Shown here: positions 1-5,608 of the stretch, in pieces
How positions within the stretch are numbered: position 1 is the stretch's first letter
How the letters are laid out: every line of letters begins with the position of its first letter
Source of the DNA: Desulfobacteraceae bacterium
GTDB lineage: Bacteria > Desulfobacterota > Desulfobacteria > Desulfobacterales > JAUWMJ01
Direction: 5' to 3'
DNA length: 7,305 bases
Assembly (NCBI GenBank): GCA_030612225.1
Contig: JAUWOH010000143.1
Location: 1 to 7,305, forward strand
The notes under the pieces: model-generated
Told to the model about the DNA's origin: nothing
The model's input: the letters and a program-made list of their open reading frames with translations, nothing else
Databases searched by the model: none
Program-made: the position numbers and the translations under genes

Positions 1-571
1 GGGTGACAAACCCGGTGAAAGAAGAAAAACATACGATAAACATAGATGTTGCAGCAGCGCTCTTTGTGGGAATACCAAGAAAGTAGATAAGAAGTGGAAC
101 AATAAAGACACCGCCGCCGATTCCGAGCAGTCCTGCCATAAAACCAATCACAAGCCCGATGAGTCCGCCGCCTATAGCCCTTCTAAGCTGGCTCACACTT
201 TCGTCCCGGCCTTTCACCTGCTTTGAAAAAAGCATCCTTAATGATGCCAGTAAAATTACTCCTGCCATTATCCCCATGAAAAGTTTCAGATTAATCTTGT
301 GGGTTGTTAATGCTCCTAGTGGTGCGCCTAAAGACGATGTGATGATCAAAGGGAGAGAAACCGAAAAATCGACCATCTTTTTTTTGATGTATATATAGGC
401 AGCCGAAGCTGCGGCAATTCCGTTTAAGAAAAGTGATGCTGAAACAGCCATGGTTTGGGGAAAGCCAAGTAATACGAAGAGGGGGGAAAATATTAGCCCT
501 CCTCCAAGGCCCACCATGGTAAGGATAAAAGAAGAAAGAAAAATAATAAAAAGCAAAACAAGAAGATTCAT
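1..571 (-). CDS. TauE/SafE family membrane permease, C-terminus beyond left edge
   Basis: An open frame of 190 residues begins at ATG 571 and runs off the left edge without a stop. It is almost entirely hydrophobic and shows the internal duplication of the TauE/SafE (formerly DUF81) family: a first half starting with a GLGGG motif (residues 21-25) after an N-terminal helix, and a second half with GIGGG (150-154) followed by a Pro-containing helix. A short charged loop (about 116-131) separates the halves. Family members are usually about 250-270 residues, so roughly 60-80 are missing. The family exports small anions such as sulfite, sulfoacetate or related organosulfur compounds; the substrate cannot be told from sequence. 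No clear Shine-Dalgarno sequence precedes the ATG, and a repeat-derived hairpin (579-616) lies just upstream. The next possible start (codon 19) would remove the first helix, so 571 is preferred. It is 128 bases after trmO and may be transcribed separately. The family call is confident, the substrate unknown. Confidence 0.9.
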   Translation of the reverse strand, partial: MNLLVLLFIIFLSSFILTMVGLGGGLIFSPLFVLLGFPQTMAVSASLFLNGIAAASAAYIYIKKKMVDFSVSLPLIITSSLGAPLGALTTHKINLKLFMGIMAGVILLASLRMLFSKQVKGRDESVSQLRRAIGGGLIGLVIGFMAGLLGIGGGVFIVPLLIYFLGIPTKSAAATSMFIVCFSSFTGFVT

Positions 572-578
572 AATTGAT

Positions 579-616
579 GGTTTCGTAAAAAAGTAAAAAA
601 CCACTTTTTACGAAAC
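579..616. repeat. Miniature hairpin copy of the GGTTTCGTAAAAAGT repeat
   Basis: GTTTCGTAAAAAAGT (580-594) and ACTTTTTACGAAAC (603-616) are inverted copies differing by one extra A, with an 8-base loop. The left side begins GATGGTTTCGTAAAAA, the same sequence as the left end of the 134-bp element at 5154-5287. This looks like that element with nearly all its interior removed. It lies 8 bases upstream of the ATG of the TauE/SafE gene, so it would sit in the 5' leader of that mRNA if transcription starts further upstream. On the minus strand no T-run follows the hairpin, so it is not a convincing terminator of the trmO transcript. Confidence 0.8.
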
Positions 617-671
617 GTTTTAAGTTTTTAGTATTTGATAAAACAATTAATGGCAGGCGGGTATTCGGATT

Positions 672-699
672 TGCCTGAACATGTCTTATCGTTCAGGCA
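672..699 (-). other. Stem-loop abutting the trmO stop codon
   Basis: TGCCTGAAC (672-680) and GTTCAGGCA (691-699) form a perfect 9-bp stem with a 10-base loop. On the minus strand the stem starts on the base after the TAG stop of trmO (700-702). It is followed by AATCCG rather than a T-run, so it is not a standard intrinsic terminator; mRNA 3'-end protection or a Rho-dependent end are possible roles. A shorter outer pairing, GATTTGC (669-675) with GCAAATC (707-713), overlaps it and could form an alternative structure. Confidence 0.55.
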
Positions 700-1185
700 C
701 TATTTCGCAAATCTCCCGTCATCTTGAGTTTTTTTAGCTTTATTGGCTTTTTCTCCAATCCATCCGGTTTTGTCGACTTTTCTTATGTCAAACTCGGGAA
801 TATAAGGTTTTATATCAAGAAGAGGCGTTTTGTCCACAACATCGATATCCTTTATGCAAAGCGTTGCTTCGTCAATCCTAACAAGACGCACAACCGATAT
901 TCCCACGGGATTGGGGCGGGCAGGAGCTCTGGTTGCAAAAAGACCACGAAGCTCACCATCTAAAAAGGGCTTTACCTTTAACTTAAACTCTTTTGACAGA
1001 TGAAAAAGATAAAGCAACATTATATGGGAAAACCCTTCAAGGTCGGCAAGCCCTTCAGAATATTCCGGAAATACTTCAACTTTAGCTTCAACCCCAACTG
1101 CTCCAGCAGGCTGTATCGGGGTCCCCGCAGGTGTTTTAAAGGGAGTACGTATTACTCCGATCTGTGCATATTCTATTTTTTTCAA
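700..1185 (-). CDS. trmO: TrmO/TsaA-family tRNA (t6A37) N6-methyltransferase, TTG start
   Basis: This 161-residue protein belongs to the TsaA/TrmO (YaeB, UPF0066) family. Family members use S-adenosylmethionine to methylate N6 of threonylcarbamoyladenosine at position 37 of certain tRNAs in the cytoplasm. Visible family motifs are the N-terminal IGVIRTPF (9-16), DLEGFSHI (48-55), the signature GLFATRAPARPNPVG (81-95), and DVVDKTPLLDIKPYIPEFD (115-133). It is shorter than E. coli TrmO (about 235 residues) and matches the short, single-domain forms. The only in-frame start giving the complete domain is TTG at 1185, 3 bases after the stop of the response regulator gene, so translation is probably coupled to it. 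No strong ribosome binding site is visible (upstream TTCAGAAAATAGACA). It is the last gene of the two-component cluster; no functional link to signalling is apparent. The family is confident; the exact tRNA target is inferred from E. coli. Confidence 0.88.
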   Translation of the reverse strand: MKKIEYAQIGVIRTPFKTPAGTPIQPAGAVGVEAKVEVFPEYSEGLADLEGFSHIMLLYLFHLSKEFKLKVKPFLDGELRGLFATRAPARPNPVGISVVRLVRIDEATLCIKDIDVVDKTPLLDIKPYIPEFDIRKVDKTGWIGEKANKAKKTQDDGRFAK

Positions 1186-1188
1186 TGT

Positions 1189-2580
1189 CTATTTTCTGAA
1201 AGGCTCTGCTTTCATCCCGTACCGACGCATAATCTGTTGAAGCGCCTGGCGTTCAAGTCCGCAAAGTCGTGCGGCCTGTGTCACATTCCCCTTGTTCATT
1301 GTAAGAAGGTTGCCGATAAAATCGGAATTAAACTGCTTTAATATTTGTTCTTTTGCATCTTTATACGCCATATCCTGAAAAGTTCGTCCGATGAAACCAC
1401 TTTTCTGTGTATTTTTTTCAAAGCCAACATCCCGTGGAGTGATTTCATCGCTGCTGGAAAATAATATACCCTGCATTATGACGTTTTCCATTTCCCTTAC
1501 ATTTCCCTGCCAGGTCCGCTGCATAAAGATCTCCATGAGATCTGCGGATATTTTATTTACATGTTTATTTAATTTTCTGTTGTGTTTTTCCAGCAAATGA
1601 TTAGCAATAAGGGGAATATCCTCTCGATGCTCCCTGAGCGAAGGAAGTTCCAGTGGAAGCACATTCAATCTATAGAAGAAATCTTCCCTGAACTCGGCTT
1701 TTTTTATCTTTTCCTTGAGATTCCGGTTTGTGGAAGAGATTATGCGCACATCCACTTCAATGGTTCTTGTATCGCCTAAAGGTTTAATTTCTTTTTCTTG
1801 CAATACACGAAGCAGTTTAGTCTGTATGGTAGGGCTGATATCACCTATTTCATCTAAGAATATGGTCCCACTGTGGGCTGCCTGAAAAAGGCCCGTCTTA
1901 TTTTGTGTTGCATGAGTAAAAGCTCCCTTTTTATAGCCGAACAATTCACTCTCTAGTATGTTTTCCGGCACAGTAGGGCAGTTGACAGCTACATAAGGGC
2001 CTGAGTTTCGATTGCTCAAGGCGTGTATGGCTTTTGCCGTTAGATCTTTTCCTGTCCCGGATTCCCCGGTGATAAGAACCGTTAAATCCGTTTTAGCCAC
2101 CATCTGTATCGTCTCATACACCCTCTGCATTTTTGAGCTTTTTCCAACCAGTTTTTGAAATACATCGCTTTCCCTGCACTCTTTCTGGAGCCTTATATTT
2201 TCCATCAAAAGGCTGTTTCTCTCCAGAGCTTTTTCGAGTCGAAGCACAAGTGTATCATGGTCAAAGGGCTTTGTAATAAAATCGTATGCGCCGCTTTTCA
2301 TGGCTTCCACGGCTGTCTCTATATCACCGTGGCCGGTCATCATTAGTACGGTAATGTCAGAATTTTCTCTTTTTATTAATTCCAGAAGCTCCAGGCCGTC
2401 CATGCCCGGCATTTTTATATCGGCTAAAACAAGATCAAATATCTTATTTTCGAGCAGCCGCAATGCCTGTTCGCCGGATATGGCTGTTTCAACTATGCAA
2501 TTTAAATCAGGTTCCAGGCTTCGTTTTAAAAGCTGGAGCATATCAATCTCATCATCAACAATTAAAATTGATCTTTTCAT
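1189..2580 (-). CDS. NtrC-family sigma-54-dependent response regulator (REC-AAA+-Fis HTH)
   Basis: A 463-residue cytoplasmic transcription activator. Numbered from ATG 2580, the receiver domain (about 1-120) has acidic pocket D9/D10, phosphoacceptor D54, T82 and K104. The AAA+ domain (about 140-375) has Walker A GESGTGKD (172-179), the sigma-54 contact loop GAFTHA (219-224), Walker B GTIFLDEIGD (238-247), arginine-finger candidates R298/R304 and sensor II near R362. A Fis-type helix-turn-helix (about 429-455) ends the protein. Such proteins, once phosphorylated, oligomerise and hydrolyse ATP to open sigma-54 RNA polymerase promoters. The usual loop is GAFTGA; here the fifth residue is His, while the Thr that touches sigma-54 is kept. 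The start overlaps the kinase stop as TGATG, with AGGGA 9 bases before the ATG. A TTG one codon earlier (2583) is a possible alternative at 6 bases spacing. The kinase next door is almost certainly its partner. Targets are unknown; I see no convincing -24/-12 promoter in the window. Confidence 0.95.
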   Translation of the reverse strand: MKRSILIVDDEIDMLQLLKRSLEPDLNCIVETAISGEQALRLLENKIFDLVLADIKMPGMDGLELLELIKRENSDITVLMMTGHGDIETAVEAMKSGAYDFITKPFDHDTLVLRLEKALERNSLLMENIRLQKECRESDVFQKLVGKSSKMQRVYETIQMVAKTDLTVLITGESGTGKDLTAKAIHALSNRNSGPYVAVNCPTVPENILESELFGYKKGAFTHATQNKTGLFQAAHSGTIFLDEIGDISPTIQTKLLRVLQEKEIKPLGDTRTIEVDVRIISSTNRNLKEKIKKAEFREDFFYRLNVLPLELPSLREHREDIPLIANHLLEKHNRKLNKHVNKISADLMEIFMQRTWQGNVREMENVIMQGILFSSSDEITPRDVGFEKNTQKSGFIGRTFQDMAYKDAKEQILKQFNSDFIGNLLTMNKGNVTQAARLCGLERQALQQIMRRYGMKAEPFRK

Positions 2581-3764
2581 CAATTCGTTTCCCTGCGTCT
2601 CGAGTTAACCGGCAGAACAACTGTAAAAGTGGAACCTTTTCCTCTTTTACTTTCCACCAAAATTTCACCACTGTGATTTTTTATTATTCCGTAACTCACA
2701 GACAAGCCAAGACCGGTTCCTTCCCCGGAAGGCTTTGTTGTAAAAAAAGGATCGAAAATGCGAGACAGGTTCTTTTTTTCAATCCCATAACCTGTATCTA
2801 TTACTTGTAAATAAATATGTTTTGCCGATTTGTCTAAACCTGTAACGACTTTTATAGTTCCTGTTTTACCGACAGCATGCTTTGCATTCATGATAAGGTT
2901 CATAAAAACCTGCCTTATCTTCCTTTCATTTAAGACTACAGGTTGAATATCTCTGTCATACTCTCTTATAATTTCAATTTTTTCAAGGTCGGAATGCTGT
3001 ATAATAAAATTCAGTACGTCATCTATTGCCTCATGAATGTTTATTGCTTCCCTTTCCTGTTTTGAACTTCTGGAAAAACTCAGCAGGTCTTTAACAATAG
3101 ATTTGCAGCTTTTTACATGTTTTTCAATGGTTTTAAGATCCTTATACCGCTCTGTTTCGTGATCCTCATCTCTTAAAAGAAGCTGGGTATATCCAAGAAT
3201 AATTCCTAATGGATTATTCATCTCGTGGGCAATGCCTGCTGAAAGCTGACCCATAGAGGCAAGTTTGTCGGCCTGGGCCATCTGGTTTTCCATTAATATT
3301 TTTTGTTCCGTATCCTTCTTAAAGGAATAACTGATGGTGCTACTGAAATCTGAAGACTCATTGTGCGGATTGGTATCAACAGGGAATATTGAACCGGAAT
3401 TGTTTCCCTTCATATCTTTTAGCATATGCTGATTAATCTTCCATACCCGTGTGAAAAAAAACGTAACCACCGCAATAAATATAAGCATGAATGAATTAAC
3501 AGCACCTGTAAAGGAGTTTATCGAATCCGATATCAATTCATTGCCTGACAGCAAAAGGATATGTTTTAGAATATGCCCGGCAGATCTAAAAACTGCAAAG
3601 AGAGCAAGGGTCAAGCAAATCCAGAAAAGATACTCCCATATGAACTCACCCGGCTTTTGCTTTTTCAGTTTACGGGTAATATTCAGACAAAAGAGGGATA
3701 AGACTGCTACCAAGATCGATCCTGCAAGATCGACAATCGATATGGGTAATGAAGAAATAATCAT
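2580..3764 (-). CDS. Membrane sensor histidine kinase with three N-terminal helices
   Basis: A 394-residue kinase. Three predicted membrane helices lie at about 10-29, 45-66 and 86-107. They are joined by short loops, so there is no substantial extracytoplasmic ligand domain and no PAS or HAMP domain that I recognise. A linker (about 110-160) leads to the dimerisation/phosphoacceptor domain with AGIAHEMNNPLG, His180 being the expected phosphorylated residue. The ATPase domain has the N box NLIMNAKHA (289-297), G1 DTGYGI (323-328), F box IFDPFFTTK (336-344) and G2 GEGTGLGLS (347-355), all intact. The HEMNNPLG form is typical of kinases paired with NtrC-type regulators, agreeing with the gene that follows. 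The start overlaps the upstream gene's stop as ATGA, with AGGA (antisense at 3771-3775) well spaced for ribosome binding. The signal is unknown; helix 2 carries R60, H64 and H68, which could bind a cofactor or contact the coupled membrane protein. Kinase identity is certain, specificity unknown. Confidence 0.95.
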   Translation of the reverse strand: MIISSLPISIVDLAGSILVAVLSLFCLNITRKLKKQKPGEFIWEYLFWICLTLALFAVFRSAGHILKHILLLSGNELISDSINSFTGAVNSFMLIFIAVVTFFFTRVWKINQHMLKDMKGNNSGSIFPVDTNPHNESSDFSSTISYSFKKDTEQKILMENQMAQADKLASMGQLSAGIAHEMNNPLGIILGYTQLLLRDEDHETERYKDLKTIEKHVKSCKSIVKDLLSFSRSSKQEREAINIHEAIDDVLNFIIQHSDLEKIEIIREYDRDIQPVVLNERKIRQVFMNLIMNAKHAVGKTGTIKVVTGLDKSAKHIYLQVIDTGYGIEKKNLSRIFDPFFTTKPSGEGTGLGLSVSYGIIKNHSGEILVESKRGKGSTFTVVLPVNSRRRETN

Positions 3765-4279
3765 ACCCGATCCTTTTCTGAAAAATCAGGATCTGAAACA
3801 TCCAATTTTGAAAAACCCGGGTGGCTTTCATTTAAAAGACGTTTTAAACCATAATATAAAAAGATAAAAGCCGGCATGAAAAGCAGATAGTCCATCCGGG
3901 CAAGATAATAAAATACTTTAAGAAGATTGTTATTAAAGCAATCATTTATCTTAATTTGCCATGGTCCTATTGTTTTTACCTGTATTATATTGAACTGCTC
4001 ATTTAAAAAATGAACCGCAAATGCATCCAGGCTCCACAGGATAAAAAAGAGTGCTGAATACTGCATGAATTTCCATCCTGACGGGAGTTGAGGTTTTTTA
4101 CTCCTCAATCGGTAGATCAGAATTCCCATGGAAATTATAAAAAAGATATGAGCTAACTGGTGGGTATGGACACCCTCTATCCGGCCATAATCACAGGTGG
4201 CAAAAGCCGGGTTCGGGCATAGAATTGTCCACGATAAAGAGGTTAGAAAAAAAACAAGTATGTAGATTCTGTTTTCCAT
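3761..4279 (-). CDS. Small polytopic membrane protein coupled to the histidine kinase, unknown family
   Basis: A 172-residue protein that I do not recognise as a named family. Residues 1-27 look like a signal peptide or first helix ending in AFA, with possible cleavage before Thr28. Hydrophobic helices follow at about 42-58, 72-91 and 125-146, then a charged cytoplasmic-looking tail. Notable polar residues are C29, a His cluster H38/H40/H44 at the entry to the second helix, D85 and H90 in or near the third, C114 in the loop and R128/D130 at the start of the fourth. Such residues could hold a metal or haem or bind a quinone, but no known binding signature is present. Its stop overlaps the kinase start (ATGA), so the two are translationally coupled and probably function together. 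The likely role is a membrane sensing subunit or accessory of the kinase; this is inferred from context only. The 5' side abuts the fold-back element, whose end supplies an AGG ahead of the ATG. Confidence 0.8.
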   Translation of the reverse strand: MENRIYILVFFLTSLSWTILCPNPAFATCDYGRIEGVHTHQLAHIFFIISMGILIYRLRSKKPQLPSGWKFMQYSALFFILWSLDAFAVHFLNEQFNIIQVKTIGPWQIKINDCFNNNLLKVFYYLARMDYLLFMPAFIFLYYGLKRLLNESHPGFSKLDVSDPDFSEKDRV

Positions 4280-4290
4280 AATTAACCTAA
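4280..4290 (-). promoter_or_regulatory. Possible ribosome binding site supplied by the end of a repeat
   Basis: On the minus strand the ATG at 4279 is preceded by TTTAGGTTAATT, giving an AGG core 6 bases from the start. This is the only plausible ribosome binding site for the kinase-coupled membrane protein. It falls within the terminal inverted repeat (TTAACCTAA read on the plus strand) of the element at 4282-4475. The match to the Shine-Dalgarno consensus is short, hence the modest confidence. Confidence 0.4.
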
Positions 4291-4475
4291 ATTGAACAAT
4301 TTTTTACTCGATTTGCACCGATCTCTTGCGCATCAAGGCTTCGCAAAAAGCCTCGACATAGCCACGGGTATGCACCCCAAGGGCATTTCCTGCGGGGCAC
4401 CTGCGGTTTTTGCAAAGCCTTATGCATCAATATCTCGGTACAACTCTTCGCAAAAAATCGCTCAACTTAGGTTAA
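4282..4475. repeat. 194-bp fold-back element with imperfect inverted arms of about 70 bases
   Basis: The outer ends TTAACCTAA (4282-4290) and TTAGGTTAA (4467-4475) are exact inverted copies. The pairing continues inward: left CTAAATTGAACAATTTTTT matches the right arm read backwards, CTAAGTTGAGCGATTTTTT, then ACCG, AAGGCTTCGCAAAAA and AAGGCTTTGCAAAAA follow in register with one gap. The arms span about 72 bases each at roughly three-quarters identity by eye, around a GC-richer centre (about 4354-4403). The left arm also holds its own small hairpin, AGGCTT/AAGCCT. The element fills the gap between the DUF106-like gene (stop 12 bases away) and the kinase-coupled membrane protein (start 3 bases away), and encodes nothing convincing. 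An 8-base direct repeat ATTAACCT occurs at 4281-4288 and 4486-4493, possibly a duplication trace or chance. It resembles a MITE-like or large REP-type element; no transposase is nearby. Confidence 0.75.
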
Positions 4476-4486
4476 GAATCATTTCA

Positions 4487-5077
4487 TTAACCTGTCTGGC
4501 TCCGTTTCGCCATGACTTTCTTGTACGTTCTTTTAATAAGAAACCAGCATAGATAAATAAGAAGAATTGACACTACAAACCAGAATACCCCTCCCACAAG
4601 AACCGGTTTTGGCCCGGAACCTGCAAATTTGAATATATACTCACGCCCGAAAACCTTGATTAAATTTTCTGTTCTATAAGCTTCGTTAACATATGCAACA
4701 AAGATTAAAATTGGAAGATACTTTGTAGCAAGGCCGAGCATAAATCCTTCAAAAAAGAAATCATAATAGACCTTGTTCAGTTTTGCCTGGTCTATGTTTT
4801 TGGCAAGGAGTTTGGCTTTCTCATGATCTTCGCATTTCATGGCTTCCTGGCGAATATTATACCAGTATTTAAAATCTTTTGTCAGTGCTTCATATCGTTT
4901 GGTTTTAAATACTTTTGTCAGAATTTTTGTTATTAGGACTGTAGTAAAAGCGATTGTTAATATGGCAAAGGCCGGGCCTAAAAAGTTTAAGGGGGCGAAA
5001 ATATAGTCAAGAAAACAAAAAAAATAATGGATTAAATCAAGTATCTTAAACCATAGGCTGTCTAACAATTCTTCCAT
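4487..5077 (-). CDS. Membrane protein resembling DUF106/EMC3-like (YidC/Oxa1 superfamily)
   Basis: A 196-residue protein with an amphipathic or hydrophobic N-terminus (about 8-30) and a first clear helix at about 33-55. A charged, probably helical cytoplasmic stretch follows (about 58-105, rich in Lys, Glu, Asp and Ala, with YNIRQEAMKCEDHEKAKLL). A second helix lies at about 110-130, a loop with Gly/Pro at 152-163, a third helix at about 161-182, and a basic tail. This order of helix, charged coiled region, helix, Pro/Gly loop, helix matches the DUF106/EMC3/TMCO1 group, which belongs to the Oxa1/YidC superfamily of membrane-protein insertases. That call rests on layout and pattern, not on a diagnostic motif, so an unrelated three-helix protein remains possible. 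Start ATG 5077 has only a poor ribosome binding site (AGGG about 11 bases upstream). It precedes the sensor cluster in the same direction, separated by the fold-back element, and may or may not share its transcript. Confidence 0.8.
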   Translation of the reverse strand: MEELLDSLWFKILDLIHYFFCFLDYIFAPLNFLGPAFAILTIAFTTVLITKILTKVFKTKRYEALTKDFKYWYNIRQEAMKCEDHEKAKLLAKNIDQAKLNKVYYDFFFEGFMLGLATKYLPILIFVAYVNEAYRTENLIKVFGREYIFKFAGSGPKPVLVGGVFWFVVSILLIYLCWFLIKRTYKKVMAKRSQTG

Positions 5078-5091
5078 TTAAGTAAAACCCT

Positions 5092-5114
5092 AATTGAGCG
5101 AAAGACGCTCAATT
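5092..5114. other. 9-bp hairpin in the leader of the DUF106-like gene
   Basis: AATTGAGCG (5092-5100) and CGCTCAATT (5106-5114) form a perfect 9-bp stem with a 5-base loop, 14 bases upstream of the ATG at 5077. On the minus strand it is followed by AGGGTTTTAC, a T-run too short and late for a confident terminator or attenuator. It could instead affect translation, because it lies just before the weak AGGG. TTGAGCGA also occurs in the right arm of the fold-back element at 4282-4475, so this may be a remnant of the same repeat family. Confidence 0.5.
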
Positions 5115-5147
5115 GTCCGTAGCTAAACAAGAAATGTTTCAGTGAGT

Positions 5148-5176
5148 GTAATATGATGGTTTCGTAAAAAGTTCAA
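5148..5176 (-). promoter_or_regulatory. Possible sigma-70 promoter for the DUF106-like gene
   Basis: On the minus strand TTGAAC (5176-5171) and TATTAC (5153-5148) are separated by exactly 17 bases. Each matches the -35 or -10 consensus at four of six positions. It lies about 70 bases upstream of the ATG at 5077, facing it. The -35 and the whole spacer belong to the left end of the repeat at 5154-5287. Matches of this quality arise by chance in AT-rich DNA, so it is only a candidate. Confidence 0.3.
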
Positions 5177-5287
5177 ATTCAAAGCGTGGCCCGCTAAAGC
5201 GGGATAATCATGAGGCGTACTTCTCGTATGTTGAATAATTACGAAATACAGCACAACGAAGAAGTTGGACTTTTTACGAGACTGTCA
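5154..5287. repeat. 134-bp repeat element with terminal inverted repeats
   Basis: The left end TGATGGTTTCGTAAAAAGTT is mirrored at the right end, which reads TGACAGTCTCGTAAAAAGTC when reversed and complemented; both continue with CAA. The terminal repeats are therefore about 23 bases with a few mismatches. The interior holds a CCCGC-TAAA-GCGGG hairpin (5190-5203) and no coding capacity. The left end recurs almost exactly at 574-594, so at least two members of the family lie in this window. From memory, elements with these ends and the interior GAGGCGTACTTCTCGTA are common between genes in Desulfobacterales; this was not checked. It behaves like a non-autonomous MITE. Confidence 0.8.
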
Positions 5288-5388
5288 TATATAAATCTTT
5301 GTTATCTGTAACAGATCAACCCTCAACAAACAACATGCAACTGGCAATCCTAACCCGGAACCAAAAAGATCATTAAATATCGAATATC

Positions 5389-5488
5389 GAACAAGGAATA
5401 TCGAATGTCGAAGTAAGGAATCGCGTTGCTTTGTCCTTTTTATAAATTGATAGAATACCTTACTTCAAAATTCTGCGGTTCCTTGTTC
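5389..5488. repeat. Imperfect inverted repeat with alternating conserved and diverged blocks
   Basis: The left arm reads GAACAAGGAA, a diverged block, then GAAGTAAGG (ending 5418). The right arm (5458-5488), reversed and complemented, reads GAACAAGGAA, a different block, then GAAGTAAGG. The outer 10 and inner 9 bases are identical while the blocks between differ: TATCGAATGTC on the left, CCGCAGAATTTT on the right. Upstream of the left arm the motif ATATCGAA repeats in tandem (5377-5391), and beyond the right arm TGCGGTTC recurs (5474-5481 and 5489-5496). The loop is 39 bases. No open frame or terminator features are present. It is likely another intergenic repeat family. Confidence 0.65.
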
Positions 5489-5574
5489 TGCGGTTCAACT
5501 TTTCTTTTATGTACTATTTTAAAATTTCTGCTACAAAAAGCACGAGTTCTATTTTTAAGCGGGTAATGAAATAA

Positions 5575-5608
5575 AAAGGGGAGGGAAGTTTACCCTTCCC
5601 TCCCCTTT
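5575..5608 (-). terminator. Strong intrinsic terminator of the rightmost permease gene
   Basis: A perfect 14-bp stem is formed by AAAGGGGAGGGAAG (5575-5588) and CTTCCCTCCCCTTT (5595-5608), with a 6-base loop. Read on the minus strand it lies 28 bases after the stop codon at 5637-5639 and runs into TTTTTATTTC. A GC-rich stem followed at once by a T-run is the standard form of a Rho-independent terminator. The plus-strand side also ends in TTTATTTAG, but no plus-strand gene leads into it. Confidence 0.93.

Noticed and set aside
615..660. Possible sigma-70 promoter ahead of the left TauE/SafE gene (TTGTTT, 17 bases, TTAAAA)
   Set aside because: Only about half of the consensus positions match, in very AT-rich DNA.
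2578..2583. TTG at 2583 as the response regulator start
   Set aside because: It adds one residue only. ATG at 2580 gives the usual MKxxILIVDD beginning; the TTG cannot be fully excluded because AGGGA is better spaced to it.
2300..2810. Plus-strand open frames of 102 and 115 residues
   Set aside because: They are antisense to the well-supported response regulator and kinase genes, with Ser/Phe-rich translations typical of reversed coding frames.
4292..4552. 86-residue plus-strand open frame
   Set aside because: It lies mostly inside the fold-back element and runs over the end of the DUF106-like gene. It has no ribosome binding site and a composition that follows the repeat.
5190..5203. CCCGC-TAAA-GCGGG hairpin as a terminator
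   Set aside because: The stem has only 5 bp, no T-run follows on either strand, and it is part of the repeat interior.
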